Shown: in pieces, positions 44,208 to 51,957 of the stretch | How the letters are laid out: every line of letters begins with the position of its first letter | Numbering within the stretch: position 1 is the first letter of the stretch | From: Hyunsoonleella flava | GTDB taxonomy: Bacteria > Bacteroidota > Bacteroidia > Flavobacteriales > Flavobacteriaceae | Direction: 5' to 3' | Assembly: GCF_004310325.1 (NCBI RefSeq) | Contig: NZ_SIRT01000009.1 | Location: 1 to 64,000 of the forward strand | DNA: 64,000 bases | Notes under the pieces: model-generated | Databases searched by the model: none | What the model was told of the DNA's origin: nothing | The model's input: the letters and a program-made list of their open reading frames with translations, nothing else | Translations under genes and position numbers: made by a program

Positions 44208-44773
44208 ATGGGAATATTTGATTTTTTTAGAAAGACAAAAAAAGAAGATTTCGATAGTAGTTTAGAAAAAATTCGAACTATAGAAAGTCCTGATTTTTCA
44301 GAAATTGACACTGAAAACTTAAAAGATTATTATGATTGGACATTAAATTTTGGAGATAGAAAAATTAACTTGGATTTGAATTTTGAAACAGTCTCAACGG
44401 ATCAATTGAAATTGAGTCAGATTTTGAATTTCATCCATAAGATACCAGATTTTGAAAAGCAGAATCGTAGCTATATTAAGACGGACTTTGAGCAAAAAGA
44501 AAGTATGACATCAGACTATTTAAATTTTTACTTAGATGAACTTACTGAAAGTGAATTGGCTGGTATAATTGGTAAAAATGTGCCGATAAAATCAAGACTT
44601 GGGCTACTGATGAAGAAGCTAAATCTGGTTAGGGTTGGAGTTTATCCGCAAGCTTCCCCCATTTTGGAACTTTCGATTACTCAATTGATATCGATGGAGA
44701 TACTTGTAATCAAATTTTAGTTCTAAATATTAATCAAGATGGAACGCTAGATTATATAACTTGGGAAAGTTGA
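44208..44773 (+). pseudogene. DUF2004-like small protein gene with a frameshift
   Basis: The open frame from ATG 44208 gives 170 residues ending at 44720. After VRVGVYPQASP the homologous-looking continuation is in another frame: HFGTFDYSIDIDGDTCNQI, then a segment ending GTLDYITWES and a stop at 44771-44773. The switch falls at a run of five Cs (44656-44660); one more C would restore a roughly 188-residue protein. The restored C-terminus resembles DUF2004-like immunity or cytoplasmic proteins. It may be a true pseudogene or a sequencing indel. Neighbours give no functional hint. Confidence 0.6.
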
Positions 44774-44810
44774 AAAGGCTATTGTAAAAAAAATGACCTT
44801 AGCAAACACA

Positions 44811-44911
44811 CCCGCGTTAGGGATTGCAGAGGAAAGCCCACAGCCCGACGATAGGAGGTGCGAGGACTTGGAACGGAAAGCCCGACCGGAGCCTAAGCGG
44901 AGGTAACGCCC
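44811..44911 (+). repeat. Dispersed repeat family A, copy 7
   Basis: Copy 38 bases after the frameshifted gene's restored stop. Starts CCCGCGTTAGGGATTGCAG and ends GGTAACGCCC, with a variant right arm GACCGGAGCCTAAGCGG. It ends 24 bases before the GTG start of the next gene. Confidence 0.85.
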
Positions 44912-44935
44912 AAATAAAAAAATAAAATATAAAAA

Positions 44936-46108
44936 GTGAGTAAAAAGAAATTTGAAACGGAAGCGATACGGACGCAATGTGAAATGACACAGTTTTCGGA
45001 ACATTCGGTGCCGTTGTATGTAACATCGGGATTTGTATTTGAGGATGCCGAGGAAATGCGCGCGTCGTTTGCCGAGGAAAAGCAGCGGGATTTATACAGC
45101 CGCTACAGCAACCCGAACGTGAACGAATTTGTGGATAAAGTGTGCGCGATGGAAGGCGCGGAAGCGGGGTTTGCGTTTGCTAGTGGTATGGCGGCGGTGT
45201 TTTCTACATTTGCCACCTTATTGGATACGGGCGACCATGTGGTGTCGTGTAGTTCGGTATTTGGGGCAACGCATGGGTTGTTTACCAAGTATTTCCCGAA
45301 GTGGAATATCGAGTGTTCGTACTTTAACATCAACGCCGTTGAAACGGTTGAAAGCTTGATTAAACCCAACACGAAATTTATTTATGCCGAAACGCCTACG
45401 AATCCTGGTGTGGATGTGTTGGATTTGGAGTTTTTGAGTGCCATTTGTAAAAAACATGGTTTGCTGTTGGTGATTGACAATTGCTTTGCAACGCCGTATT
45501 TGCAAAATCCTATAAAATTTGGTGCGGATTTGGTGATTCATTCGGCTACGAAGTTGATGGACGGACAAGGGCGTGTTTTAGGTGGTGTTACTGTCGGTAG
45601 AGCAGACTTGATACGTGAAATTTATTTGTTTTCTAGATTAACGGGGCCTGCGATGAGTCCGTTTAATGCTTGGGTGTTATCTAAGTCTTTAGAGACTTTG
45701 GCAATTAGAGTGGATAGGCATTGTGAGAATGCTTTAAAGTTGGCGGAGTTTTTAGAAGCGCATCCAAAGGTAAAATGGGTGAAATATCCGTTTTTAAAGT
45801 CGCATCCTAAATATGAGATTGCTAAAAAACAAATGCGTTTAGGTGGCAATATTGTAGCTTTTGAGGTTGAAGGTGGTTTAAATGGTGGTCGTGCCTTTTT
45901 TGATAACATTAAAATGTGTTCGTTGTCTGCCAATTTGGGAGATTCTAGAACTATTGTAACGCACCCAGCAAGTACTACGCACGCTAAGGTGGAAGCTGAA
46001 GTGAAAACTGCTGCAGGCATTACCGACGGGATGGTACGTTGCTCCTTAGGTTTGGAGCATATTGATGATATTATTGCTGATATTGAGCAGGCTTTAAATA
46101 ATGCATAA
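44936..46108 (+). CDS. metZ: O-succinyl/O-acetylhomoserine sulfhydrylase-like trans-sulfuration enzyme
   Basis: Cys/Met-metabolism PLP protein of 390 residues with a GTG start at 44936 (MSKKKFETEAIRTQ), the only start fitting the family N-terminus. PLP lysine is in VIHSATKLMDGQGRVLGG near 203; YSRYSNPNVNEF is near 55. It resembles MetZ and cystathionine gamma-synthase more than MetY. With MetY in the same region there are two candidate homocysteine-forming enzymes. Substrate choice (acetyl or succinyl ester, sulfide or cysteine) is not decidable here. It overlaps phzF by one base (TAATG). Confidence 0.85.
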   Translation: MSKKKFETEAIRTQCEMTQFSEHSVPLYVTSGFVFEDAEEMRASFAEEKQRDLYSRYSNPNVNEFVDKVCAMEGAEAGFAFASGMAAVFSTFATLLDTGDHVVSCSSVFGATHGLFTKYFPKWNIECSYFNINAVETVESLIKPNTKFIYAETPTNPGVDVLDLEFLSAICKKHGLLLVIDNCFATPYLQNPIKFGADLVIHSATKLMDGQGRVLGGVTVGRADLIREIYLFSRLTGPAMSPFNAWVLSKSLETLAIRVDRHCENALKLAEFLEAHPKVKWVKYPFLKSHPKYEIAKKQMRLGGNIVAFEVEGGLNGGRAFFDNIKMCSLSANLGDSRTIVTHPASTTHAKVEAEVKTAAGITDGMVRCSLGLEHIDDIIADIEQALNNA

Positions 46109-46905
46109 TGAATAACAAAACAATATACCAGGTTGATGCATTTGCGGAAGAGGTTTTTAAAGGCAACCCCGCAGGTGTTATGATTCTTGATGAATTGCCT
46201 TCTGAAGCATGGATGCAGCACATGGCTATGGAGATGAATTTATCCGAAACTGCTTTTGTGGCGCCCAATGGTTCAGGTTATGATATTCGCTATTTTACAC
46301 CTACCGTTGAAATTCCGTTGTGTGGTCATGCCACGTTAGCGTCGGCACATATGATGTATCAATTAGGAATGAAAGCATCCGATGAGGTGATTCACTTTAA
46401 AGCAAAAGGTGGTGATTTGACGATTACCAAATCAGGAGATTATGTAGTGATGACGTTTCCACAGTATCGCCTTTCAAAAGCGGAGACTCCAAAGCATTTT
46501 AGTACTCTAGTTGGCTTTGAACCTGTTGGGTTTTATAAAAGTGATGACAATTGGGTAGTCGCTGTTGCAGCACAACGAGAGGCTATTGAAAAGTGTAATC
46601 CGAACTTTGAGGCTCTAAGAACAAACGGACTTGGACATTTGATGGTAACGTCTGAAGGAAAAAGCGAAGATGTTGATTTTGTAGTGCGTTGTTTTGTACC
46701 GCAAGCAGGAATTAATGAAGATCCTGTAACGGGTTCTGCACATTGTGCCTTAACGCCATTATGGGCTAACAGATTAGGTAAAACACAAATGATATCACAT
46801 CAAATTTCGAAGCGAGGTGGCGTTTTGCAAGTAGCTTTGAAAGATTACAATGTAGAAATTAAAGGGAAAGCTGTTACTGTTTTTGAGGCAAAGTTGAGTA
46901 TATAA
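46108..46905 (+). CDS. PhzF family isomerase/epimerase
   Basis: PhzF-fold protein of 265 residues. The catalytic glutamate is in MNLSETAFV (near 46). Other family parts: AFAEEVFKGNPAGVMIL near 10, IPLCGHATLASAHM near 70 and the C-terminal AGINEDPVTGSAHCAL near 205. It is translationally coupled to the metZ-like gene. The phenazine pathway is absent, so it is a family member of unknown substrate, as in most bacteria. Confidence 0.88.
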   Translation: MNNKTIYQVDAFAEEVFKGNPAGVMILDELPSEAWMQHMAMEMNLSETAFVAPNGSGYDIRYFTPTVEIPLCGHATLASAHMMYQLGMKASDEVIHFKAKGGDLTITKSGDYVVMTFPQYRLSKAETPKHFSTLVGFEPVGFYKSDDNWVVAVAAQREAIEKCNPNFEALRTNGLGHLMVTSEGKSEDVDFVVRCFVPQAGINEDPVTGSAHCALTPLWANRLGKTQMISHQISKRGGVLQVALKDYNVEIKGKAVTVFEAKLSI

Positions 46906-46977
46906 TTTGGCACATTAATTGTTTCAATTTTCTTATGTAATTTATCAGAAAAGCTAGCTATCTTTTAAAAAAGAAAA

Positions 46978-47970
46978 ATGAAAACATATACCCCTATTCC
47001 TTACTTACTTTTTGCCCTAATAATTTTTTTTAGTTGTAGCTCAGGAGAAAATATGGCTGATGACGACATGCTTGATGACGACACAGAAGAAACTGAAAAG
47101 CCTGATGACACACAAAACCCTCAAGGATTAGATTCTAACAAGTCTCCATCAGAGAACTTCGATTTATCTACATGGAATTTAAGTATACCCGAAGATGAAG
47201 GGGACGGCACATCATTAAATATTACAGTTGCTCAACTAAATAACAAATATCAAAACAGTAAATATTTCTACACCGCTGATGATGGAGGCATGGTGTTTAA
47301 ATGTCCTGTTGATGGTTTTAAAACATCTACTAATACGAATTACACACGTGTAGAATTTCGCGAAATGCTTAGAGGGACAAATACAAGTATAAAAGCACAA
47401 GGCGTTACAAAGAATAATTGGGTTTTTGGTACCGCACCAGCAGCTGATAAAAATGCGGCTTTTGGTTATGATGGCGAGATGAATGCTACAGTAGCCGTAA
47501 ATCATGTTACCACCTCAGGAAATAGTAATCAAGTGGGTAGGGTAATTATTGGACAAATACATGCCAATGATGATGAGCCTATCCGGTTGTATTACAGGAA
47601 ATTACCAAACAATGAAAAAGGATCAATCTATTTTGCTCATGAGCCTACTCCTGGCAATGGTGATGAACAATGGTATGAGATGATTGGATCAAGAAGTAGT
47701 AGCGCATCAAATCCTGAGGATGGAATTGCGCTTAATGAAAAATTTAGCTATCGTATTAGGACTGTTGGAGATGTACTAACGGTTATTATCTTTAGGGAAG
47801 GAAAAGATAACGTGGTTAAAACTGTAAATATGGCCAGCAGTGGATTCAATGTTGGCGGTCAATACATGTATTTTAAAGCAGGAGTTTATAACCAAAATAA
47901 TTCTGGTAATGGAGATGATTATGTACAGGCAACATTTTATGCATTGGATAAATCTCATACAACAAACTAG
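46978..47970 (+). CDS. Alginate lyase, polysaccharide lyase family 7 (lipoprotein)
   Basis: Secreted lyase that beta-eliminates alginate. Signal ends FFSC (Cys20), followed by an Asp/Glu/Pro-rich linker (about 24-55) and a PL7 beta-jelly-roll. The three PL7 motifs are present: YTRVEFREML (near 122), IIGQIHAND (near 190) and YFKAGVYNQN (near 302). The QIH form suggests action on guluronate or mixed blocks. The gene stands alone; no SusC/SusD, other alginate lyases or oxidoreductases are adjacent, unlike typical alginate loci. It marks the organism as a brown-algal polysaccharide user. Confidence 0.93.
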   Translation: MKTYTPIPYLLFALIIFFSCSSGENMADDDMLDDDTEETEKPDDTQNPQGLDSNKSPSENFDLSTWNLSIPEDEGDGTSLNITVAQLNNKYQNSKYFYTADDGGMVFKCPVDGFKTSTNTNYTRVEFREMLRGTNTSIKAQGVTKNNWVFGTAPAADKNAAFGYDGEMNATVAVNHVTTSGNSNQVGRVIIGQIHANDDEPIRLYYRKLPNNEKGSIYFAHEPTPGNGDEQWYEMIGSRSSSASNPEDGIALNEKFSYRIRTVGDVLTVIIFREGKDNVVKTVNMASSGFNVGGQYMYFKAGVYNQNNSGNGDDYVQATFYALDKSHTTN

Positions 47971-48001
47971 TTAGGTGTTTTAAAATATATATATTAGCCT
48001 A

Positions 48002-48415
48002 ATGCTATCCAAAAAAACGAAATACGGTTTAAAAGCCCTAACATTTATTGCAAGAAGCGGAGAAGATGTTCCTGTGCAAGTTAGCGTTATCGCTAAAAGC
48101 GAGCAAATTCCACAAAAATTTCTAGAAAGTATATTACTTACCTTGAGGAAGGCTGGAATTTTAGGTTCTAAAAAAGGAAAGCATGGAGGCTATTATTTAA
48201 GAAGTGAACCTTCTGAAATTAAAATGACCGATGTCATGCGGGTTCTTGAAGGACCAATTGCTATGGTACCTTGCGTAAGTTTAAACTACTATGAAAAGTG
48301 TGATGATTGTCCAGATGAGCACAAATGTAGTGTTCATCGATTAATGATTGAAGTTAGAGATAGCACACTTAAAGTGTTTAGAAATACGACATTGGCAGAT
48401 TTATCAAAGGTTTAG
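48002..48415 (+). CDS. Rrf2 family transcriptional regulator, probable cysteine/sulfur regulator
   Basis: 137-residue winged-helix protein. Opening LSKKTKYGLKALTFIARSGE and the recognition part IPQKFLESILLTLRKAGILGSKKGKHGG are typical Rrf2. Three cysteines (C-x2-C in CDDCPDEHKC) are near residue 100, in the place where IscR-type members hold an iron-sulfur cluster, so a cluster or thiol sensor is possible. It stands just upstream of the sulfate assimilation operon in the same direction. A palindrome at 48546-48562 in that promoter is a good operator candidate. CymR and related Rrf2 proteins control cysteine metabolism elsewhere. Confidence 0.88.
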   Translation: MLSKKTKYGLKALTFIARSGEDVPVQVSVIAKSEQIPQKFLESILLTLRKAGILGSKKGKHGGYYLRSEPSEIKMTDVMRVLEGPIAMVPCVSLNYYEKCDDCPDEHKCSVHRLMIEVRDSTLKVFRNTTLADLSKV

Positions 48416-48510
48416 AGATTGTAAAATTCATATCATAACTCCGTTTCTTTATAAGTTTTCTTCATTTTATCACCAAAATACTTCATTATCCTAAAAAATT
48501 AAACAGAGCG

Positions 48511-48540
48511 TTTGTCGTGTAGAAAAAAGTATTACTTTTG
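48511..48540 (+). promoter_or_regulatory. Promoter of the sulfate assimilation operon
   Basis: TTTG (48511-48514), 18 bases, TACTTTTG (48533-48540): both boxes match the Bacteroidetes consensus. The start point is expected near 48546, inside the palindrome that follows. Confidence 0.75.
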
Positions 48541-48545
48541 TAAAC

Positions 48546-48562
48546 CCTACTAAATTGATAGG
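48546..48562. promoter_or_regulatory. Candidate operator of the sulfate assimilation operon
   Basis: CCTACTAAATTGATAGG is an imperfect 17-base dyad of the form CCTAYYAANTTRRTAGG. It overlaps the expected transcription start, a typical repressor site. The Rrf2 gene next door is the likely ligand (inference). Confidence 0.5.
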
Positions 48563-48583
48563 ATTAATATAAAATAACGACAA

Positions 48584-48841
48584 ATGATTGCGCAAATGTT
48601 AGTTAAAAGTAAACAGAAGTCCACTTACAAGGAGGATAGTGTTGGAGAAAAACCGATAAGAAGTGTAGCAAAAGCACTTAGTTGGAGGGTAGTGGGTACT
48701 TTAGACACCTTAGTGGTTTCTTACGTGTTAACAGGTAGAATATCCCTTGCTGCATCAATCGCCTCAGTGGATTTCTTAACAAAATTGGTACTTTACTTTT
48801 TCCATGAGCGTATTTGGAATGCAGTTAAATGGGGAAAATAA
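48584..48841 (+). CDS. DUF2061 small membrane protein
   Basis: 85-residue protein with the DUF2061 core RSVAKALSWRVVGTLDTLVVS and two membrane helices ending FFHERIWNAVKWGK. It is the first gene of the sulfate unit, 10 bases before cysH. DUF2061 genes are often found beside cysteine or sulfate genes in Bacteroidetes and proteobacteria; the function is unknown, and a role in sulfate or sulfite movement is only a guess. Confidence 0.85.
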   Translation: MIAQMLVKSKQKSTYKEDSVGEKPIRSVAKALSWRVVGTLDTLVVSYVLTGRISLAASIASVDFLTKLVLYFFHERIWNAVKWGK

Positions 48842-48851
48842 ACAAGAAGAT

Positions 48852-49472
48852 ATGTTTACAGAAGATCAGATAAAAGAATTAAATAAAAGTTTTGAAAAAG
48901 CATCGCCAACTGAAATTATCCAGAAGGCTTTTGAGCTTAGTAATAACACGGTAGTTACCACTAACTTTAGACCTTATGAAGCTGCAATCCTTCATGCGGT
49001 AAGCAAAGTAAAACCTGAAATACCTGTAGTTTGGTGTGATACAGGTTACAATACACCACAAACCTACAGACATGCGGAACAGGTGATTAAAGATTTAAGC
49101 TTGAATGTGCATCTATATGTGCCAAAACAAACATCAGCACACCGTGATGTGGTTTTAGGGATTCCTTCTATAGACGACCCTAAGCATGCTGAATTTACGG
49201 AGCAGGTAAAATTGGAACCTTTTAAAAGGGCTATGGATGAGCACAAACCTAAAGTTTGGTTTACAAATCTACGTCAAGGACAAACAGCATTTAGAAATAG
49301 CATTGGCATTTTTAGTTTAAGTAAAGATGGGGTTTTAAAAGTGAGTCCTTTTTATTACTGGTCTGATGAAAAATTAGACACTTATTTAGAAGAAAATAAC
49401 TTACCAAACGAATTTAAATATTTCGATCCAACAAAAGCATTAGAAAATAGAGAGTGTGGTTTACACGCATAG
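48852..49472 (+). CDS. cysH: Phosphoadenylyl-sulfate (PAPS) reductase
   Basis: Reduces activated sulfate to sulfite. The ATG at 48852 (MFTEDQIKELNKSFEK) is preferred; an upstream ATG overlaps DUF2061. The 206-residue protein has VVWCDTGYNTPQTYRHAEQ near 60 and the catalytic C-terminus RECGLHA. The CC...CxxC cysteines of iron-sulfur APS reductases are absent, which points to the PAPS type. That needs an APS kinase (cysC), which is neither here nor fused to cysN. Confidence 0.9.
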   Translation: MFTEDQIKELNKSFEKASPTEIIQKAFELSNNTVVTTNFRPYEAAILHAVSKVKPEIPVVWCDTGYNTPQTYRHAEQVIKDLSLNVHLYVPKQTSAHRDVVLGIPSIDDPKHAEFTEQVKLEPFKRAMDEHKPKVWFTNLRQGQTAFRNSIGIFSLSKDGVLKVSPFYYWSDEKLDTYLEENNLPNEFKYFDPTKALENRECGLHA

Positions 49473-49555
49473 TCAGTAAGCAGTGGCAGTAAAACAGTGA
49501 AACCGATTAAGACATTAAAATAGTAACAAAAAACACTTACTCCGCCCGAGTAAGT

Positions 49556-49585
49556 TTTCCTCCCTCTTGGGGAGGTTAGGAGGGG
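49556..49585 (+). repeat. Dispersed repeat family B, copy 4, supplying a Shine-Dalgarno to cysD
   Basis: TTTTCCTCCCTCTTGGGGAG then GTTAGGAGGGGCTT. AGGAGG (49578-49583) lies 11 bases before the cysD ATG. Confidence 0.75.
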
Positions 49586-49594
49586 CTTCTAATT

Positions 49595-50500
49595 ATGAAT
49601 AAAGATACATCACATATCAACTCGTTAGAAAACGAAGCGATTTACATTATGAGAGAAGTAGCAGCACAGTTTGAAAAACCAGTGTTGTTATTCTCAGGAG
49701 GAAAAGACTCGATAACGTTAGTGCGTTTAGCAGTAAAAGCATTTTACCCAGCTAAAGTGCCGTTTCCATTAATGCATATTGATACTGGCCATAACTTCCC
49801 TGAAACGATTGAGTTTAGAGATCGTTTGGTAAAAGAATTAGGTTTAGAGTTGATTGTTAGAAACGTACAGGATTCTATTGATCAAGGAAAAGTTAAAGAG
49901 GAATCAGGACGTTACGCTAGTAGAAACATGCTACAAACTACTACACTTTTAGATGCCCTAGAAGAGTTTAAGTTTGATGCTGCAATTGGTGGTGCACGTC
50001 GTGACGAAGAAAAAGCGAGAGCCAAAGAGCGTATTTTTTCAGTTCGTGATGATTTTGGACAATGGGATGAGAAAAACCAAAGACCAGAATTATTTGATAT
50101 GTTGAATGGTGAGATTGACCATGGGCAGAATGTTCGTGTATTCCCTATTTCAAATTGGACAGAACTAGATGTTTGGTCTTACATAGAAAAAGAAAACATC
50201 GAAATACCATCAATTTACTTTGCGCACAAACGTAAAGTATTCTTAAGAGATGGTATGATTTGGTCAGCTGATGATGAGGTTGTTTACAGAGACGAACACG
50301 AAGAAGTTATAGAAGAGATGGTGCGTTTTAGAACTGTAGGCGACATGAGTTGTACGGCAGCGGTATTATCAGACGCAGTATCAATAGATAAAGTTGTTGA
50401 AGAAATTAGAGATTCTTCAATTTCAGAACGAGGAGCACGAATTGATGATAAACGCTCTGAAGCAGCAATGGAAAAACGTAAACAACAGGGGTATTTTTAA
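49595..50500 (+). CDS. cysD: Sulfate adenylyltransferase, small subunit
   Basis: ATP sulfurylase catalytic subunit of 301 residues, making APS from sulfate and ATP. The PP-loop is LLFSGGKDSITLVRLA (residues 31-46); further motifs are IDTGHNFPETIEFRD and IGGARRDEEKARAKER. The C-terminus KRKQQGYF is typical. It is separated from cysH by 122 bases containing repeat B, and works with CysN downstream. Confidence 0.95.
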   Translation: MNKDTSHINSLENEAIYIMREVAAQFEKPVLLFSGGKDSITLVRLAVKAFYPAKVPFPLMHIDTGHNFPETIEFRDRLVKELGLELIVRNVQDSIDQGKVKEESGRYASRNMLQTTTLLDALEEFKFDAAIGGARRDEEKARAKERIFSVRDDFGQWDEKNQRPELFDMLNGEIDHGQNVRVFPISNWTELDVWSYIEKENIEIPSIYFAHKRKVFLRDGMIWSADDEVVYRDEHEEVIEEMVRFRTVGDMSCTAAVLSDAVSIDKVVEEIRDSSISERGARIDDKRSEAAMEKRKQQGYF

Positions 50501-50518
50501 AATTTTCTTTAGAAAATT

Positions 50519-50620
50519 TTGCCTTTAGCTATTGGCTTTAGCCATTAGCAAACTAAAAAGAATTTAAAATTAGGCAAGCGGAGATTAGCCAACAGCTAAT
50601 AGCCAAAGGCCAACAGCCAA
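50519..50620. repeat. Low-complexity inverted repeat of AGCCAA/TTGGCT units
   Basis: In the cysD-cysN gap, TTAGCTATTGGCTTTAGCC on the left is mirrored by AGCTAATAGCCAAAGGCC and AACAGCCAAT on the right. It can fold as a long imperfect hairpin inside the operon. Confidence 0.5.
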
Positions 50621-50626
50621 TAAAAA

Positions 50627-51874
50627 ATGGAAGTATTAAAAATAGCAACAGCAGGAAGTGTAGATGATGGAAAAAGTACCTTAATAGGACGTATTCTTTA
50701 CGATACAAAATCCTTAACTACAGATAAGTTAGAAGCCATTGAAAAAACAAGTAAACAACGTGGATACGATTACCTAGATTTTTCTTTAGCTACCGATGGT
50801 TTAGTTGCCGAGAGAGAACAAGGTATCACAATTGATGTCGCTCATATTTACTTTTCAACTAAAAAGAAAAGTTACATTATTGCAGATACTCCTGGTCATG
50901 TTGAATATACAAGAAACATGGTAACAGGGGCTTCAACATCACAGGCATCTATCATTTTAATCGATGCTAGAAAAGGGGTTATTGAGCAAACCAATCGTCA
51001 TTTCTTCATCAATAATCTATTGAGGATTAAAGACGTTGTTGTGGCTATTAATAAAATGGACTTGGTAGATTATTCAGAAGAGGTTTATAATAAGATTAAG
51101 GCTGATTTTGAAGAATTAATGAAAAAACGTGATTACCAAGATCAAAAAATTTCATTTATACCAGTAAGTGCATTAAAAGGCGATAATGTAGTAAATAAAT
51201 CTGATGCCATGCCTTGGTACAAAGGCGAAGCATTATTGGAGCACTTAGAGCAATTAGATAAGGCAGATATTTTTAATGTGGGTACACCACGTTTCCCTGT
51301 GCAGTATGTAATTCGGCCAAAAACTGAAGATTACCATGATTTTAGAGGATATGCGGGTAAAGTGTATGGAGGCGATTTAAGCGTTGGTGATGATATTATT
51401 GTGTTGCCATCAAAAACACGTTCAAAAATCAAGGATATTTATTTCTATGACGAAAAGTATGAAACGGCATCAAGACGTTCTTCAGTTACGATCACTTTAG
51501 AAAATGATATCAATGTAAGTCGTGGTGATATGATTGTGAAAGAGAATGACTTACCGACAATTGATAAACAGTTTACAGCCAATGTATGTTGGATGGATAC
51601 TGATGAGTTAACACCCGGTGGTAAATATATCGTTCAACATGGTATTAATAAAGTACTGGCAAAAGTTGATAGCATAAACCATAAAATTCATCCAGATTAC
51701 TCTGGTTTTGAAAAAGGGGTAACAAGTTTGGGAATCAATGATATTGCGTCTGTAACTTTTAAATTAAACAAACCAATTTTTTACGATCAGTTTAAAAATC
51801 ACAGAACTAACGGGTCATTTATTATAATCGATACACAGTCTAACAATACAGTTGGCGCTGGTTTTATCCAATAA
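50627..51874 (+). CDS. cysN: Sulfate adenylyltransferase, large (GTPase) subunit
   Basis: EF-Tu-like GTPase of 415 residues that drives APS synthesis with CysD. GTPase motifs: GSVDDGKSTLIGR (10-22), DTPGHVEYT (near 89) and NKMDLVD (near 144). The chain ends after the beta domains; there is no C-terminal APS kinase domain as in CysNC fusions. Confidence 0.95.
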   Translation: MEVLKIATAGSVDDGKSTLIGRILYDTKSLTTDKLEAIEKTSKQRGYDYLDFSLATDGLVAEREQGITIDVAHIYFSTKKKSYIIADTPGHVEYTRNMVTGASTSQASIILIDARKGVIEQTNRHFFINNLLRIKDVVVAINKMDLVDYSEEVYNKIKADFEELMKKRDYQDQKISFIPVSALKGDNVVNKSDAMPWYKGEALLEHLEQLDKADIFNVGTPRFPVQYVIRPKTEDYHDFRGYAGKVYGGDLSVGDDIIVLPSKTRSKIKDIYFYDEKYETASRRSSVTITLENDINVSRGDMIVKENDLPTIDKQFTANVCWMDTDELTPGGKYIVQHGINKVLAKVDSINHKIHPDYSGFEKGVTSLGINDIASVTFKLNKPIFYDQFKNHRTNGSFIIIDTQSNNTVGAGFIQ

Positions 51875-51880
51875 ATAAGT

Positions 51881-51950
51881 AAAAAGTTAGAAAGTGAAAA
51901 GTTGCAAAGCAAACTACTTTTCAACTTTTCAACTTTCAACATTCAAACTT
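51881..51950. repeat. Low-complexity inverted repeat of AAGTT(G)AAAG / CTTTCAACTT units
   Basis: In the cysN-sulfite reductase gap, AAAAGTTAGAAAGTGAAAAG is mirrored by CTTTTCAACTTTTCAACTTT. Tandem 9-10 base units on the right. Probably a variable intergenic repeat; can form a hairpin. Confidence 0.5.
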
Positions 51951-51957
51951 AGAAACA

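Noticed and set aside
46108-46905. Phenazine biosynthesis
   Set aside because: A lone PhzF-fold gene beside a trans-sulfuration enzyme with no other phz genes; family membership does not imply the pathway.
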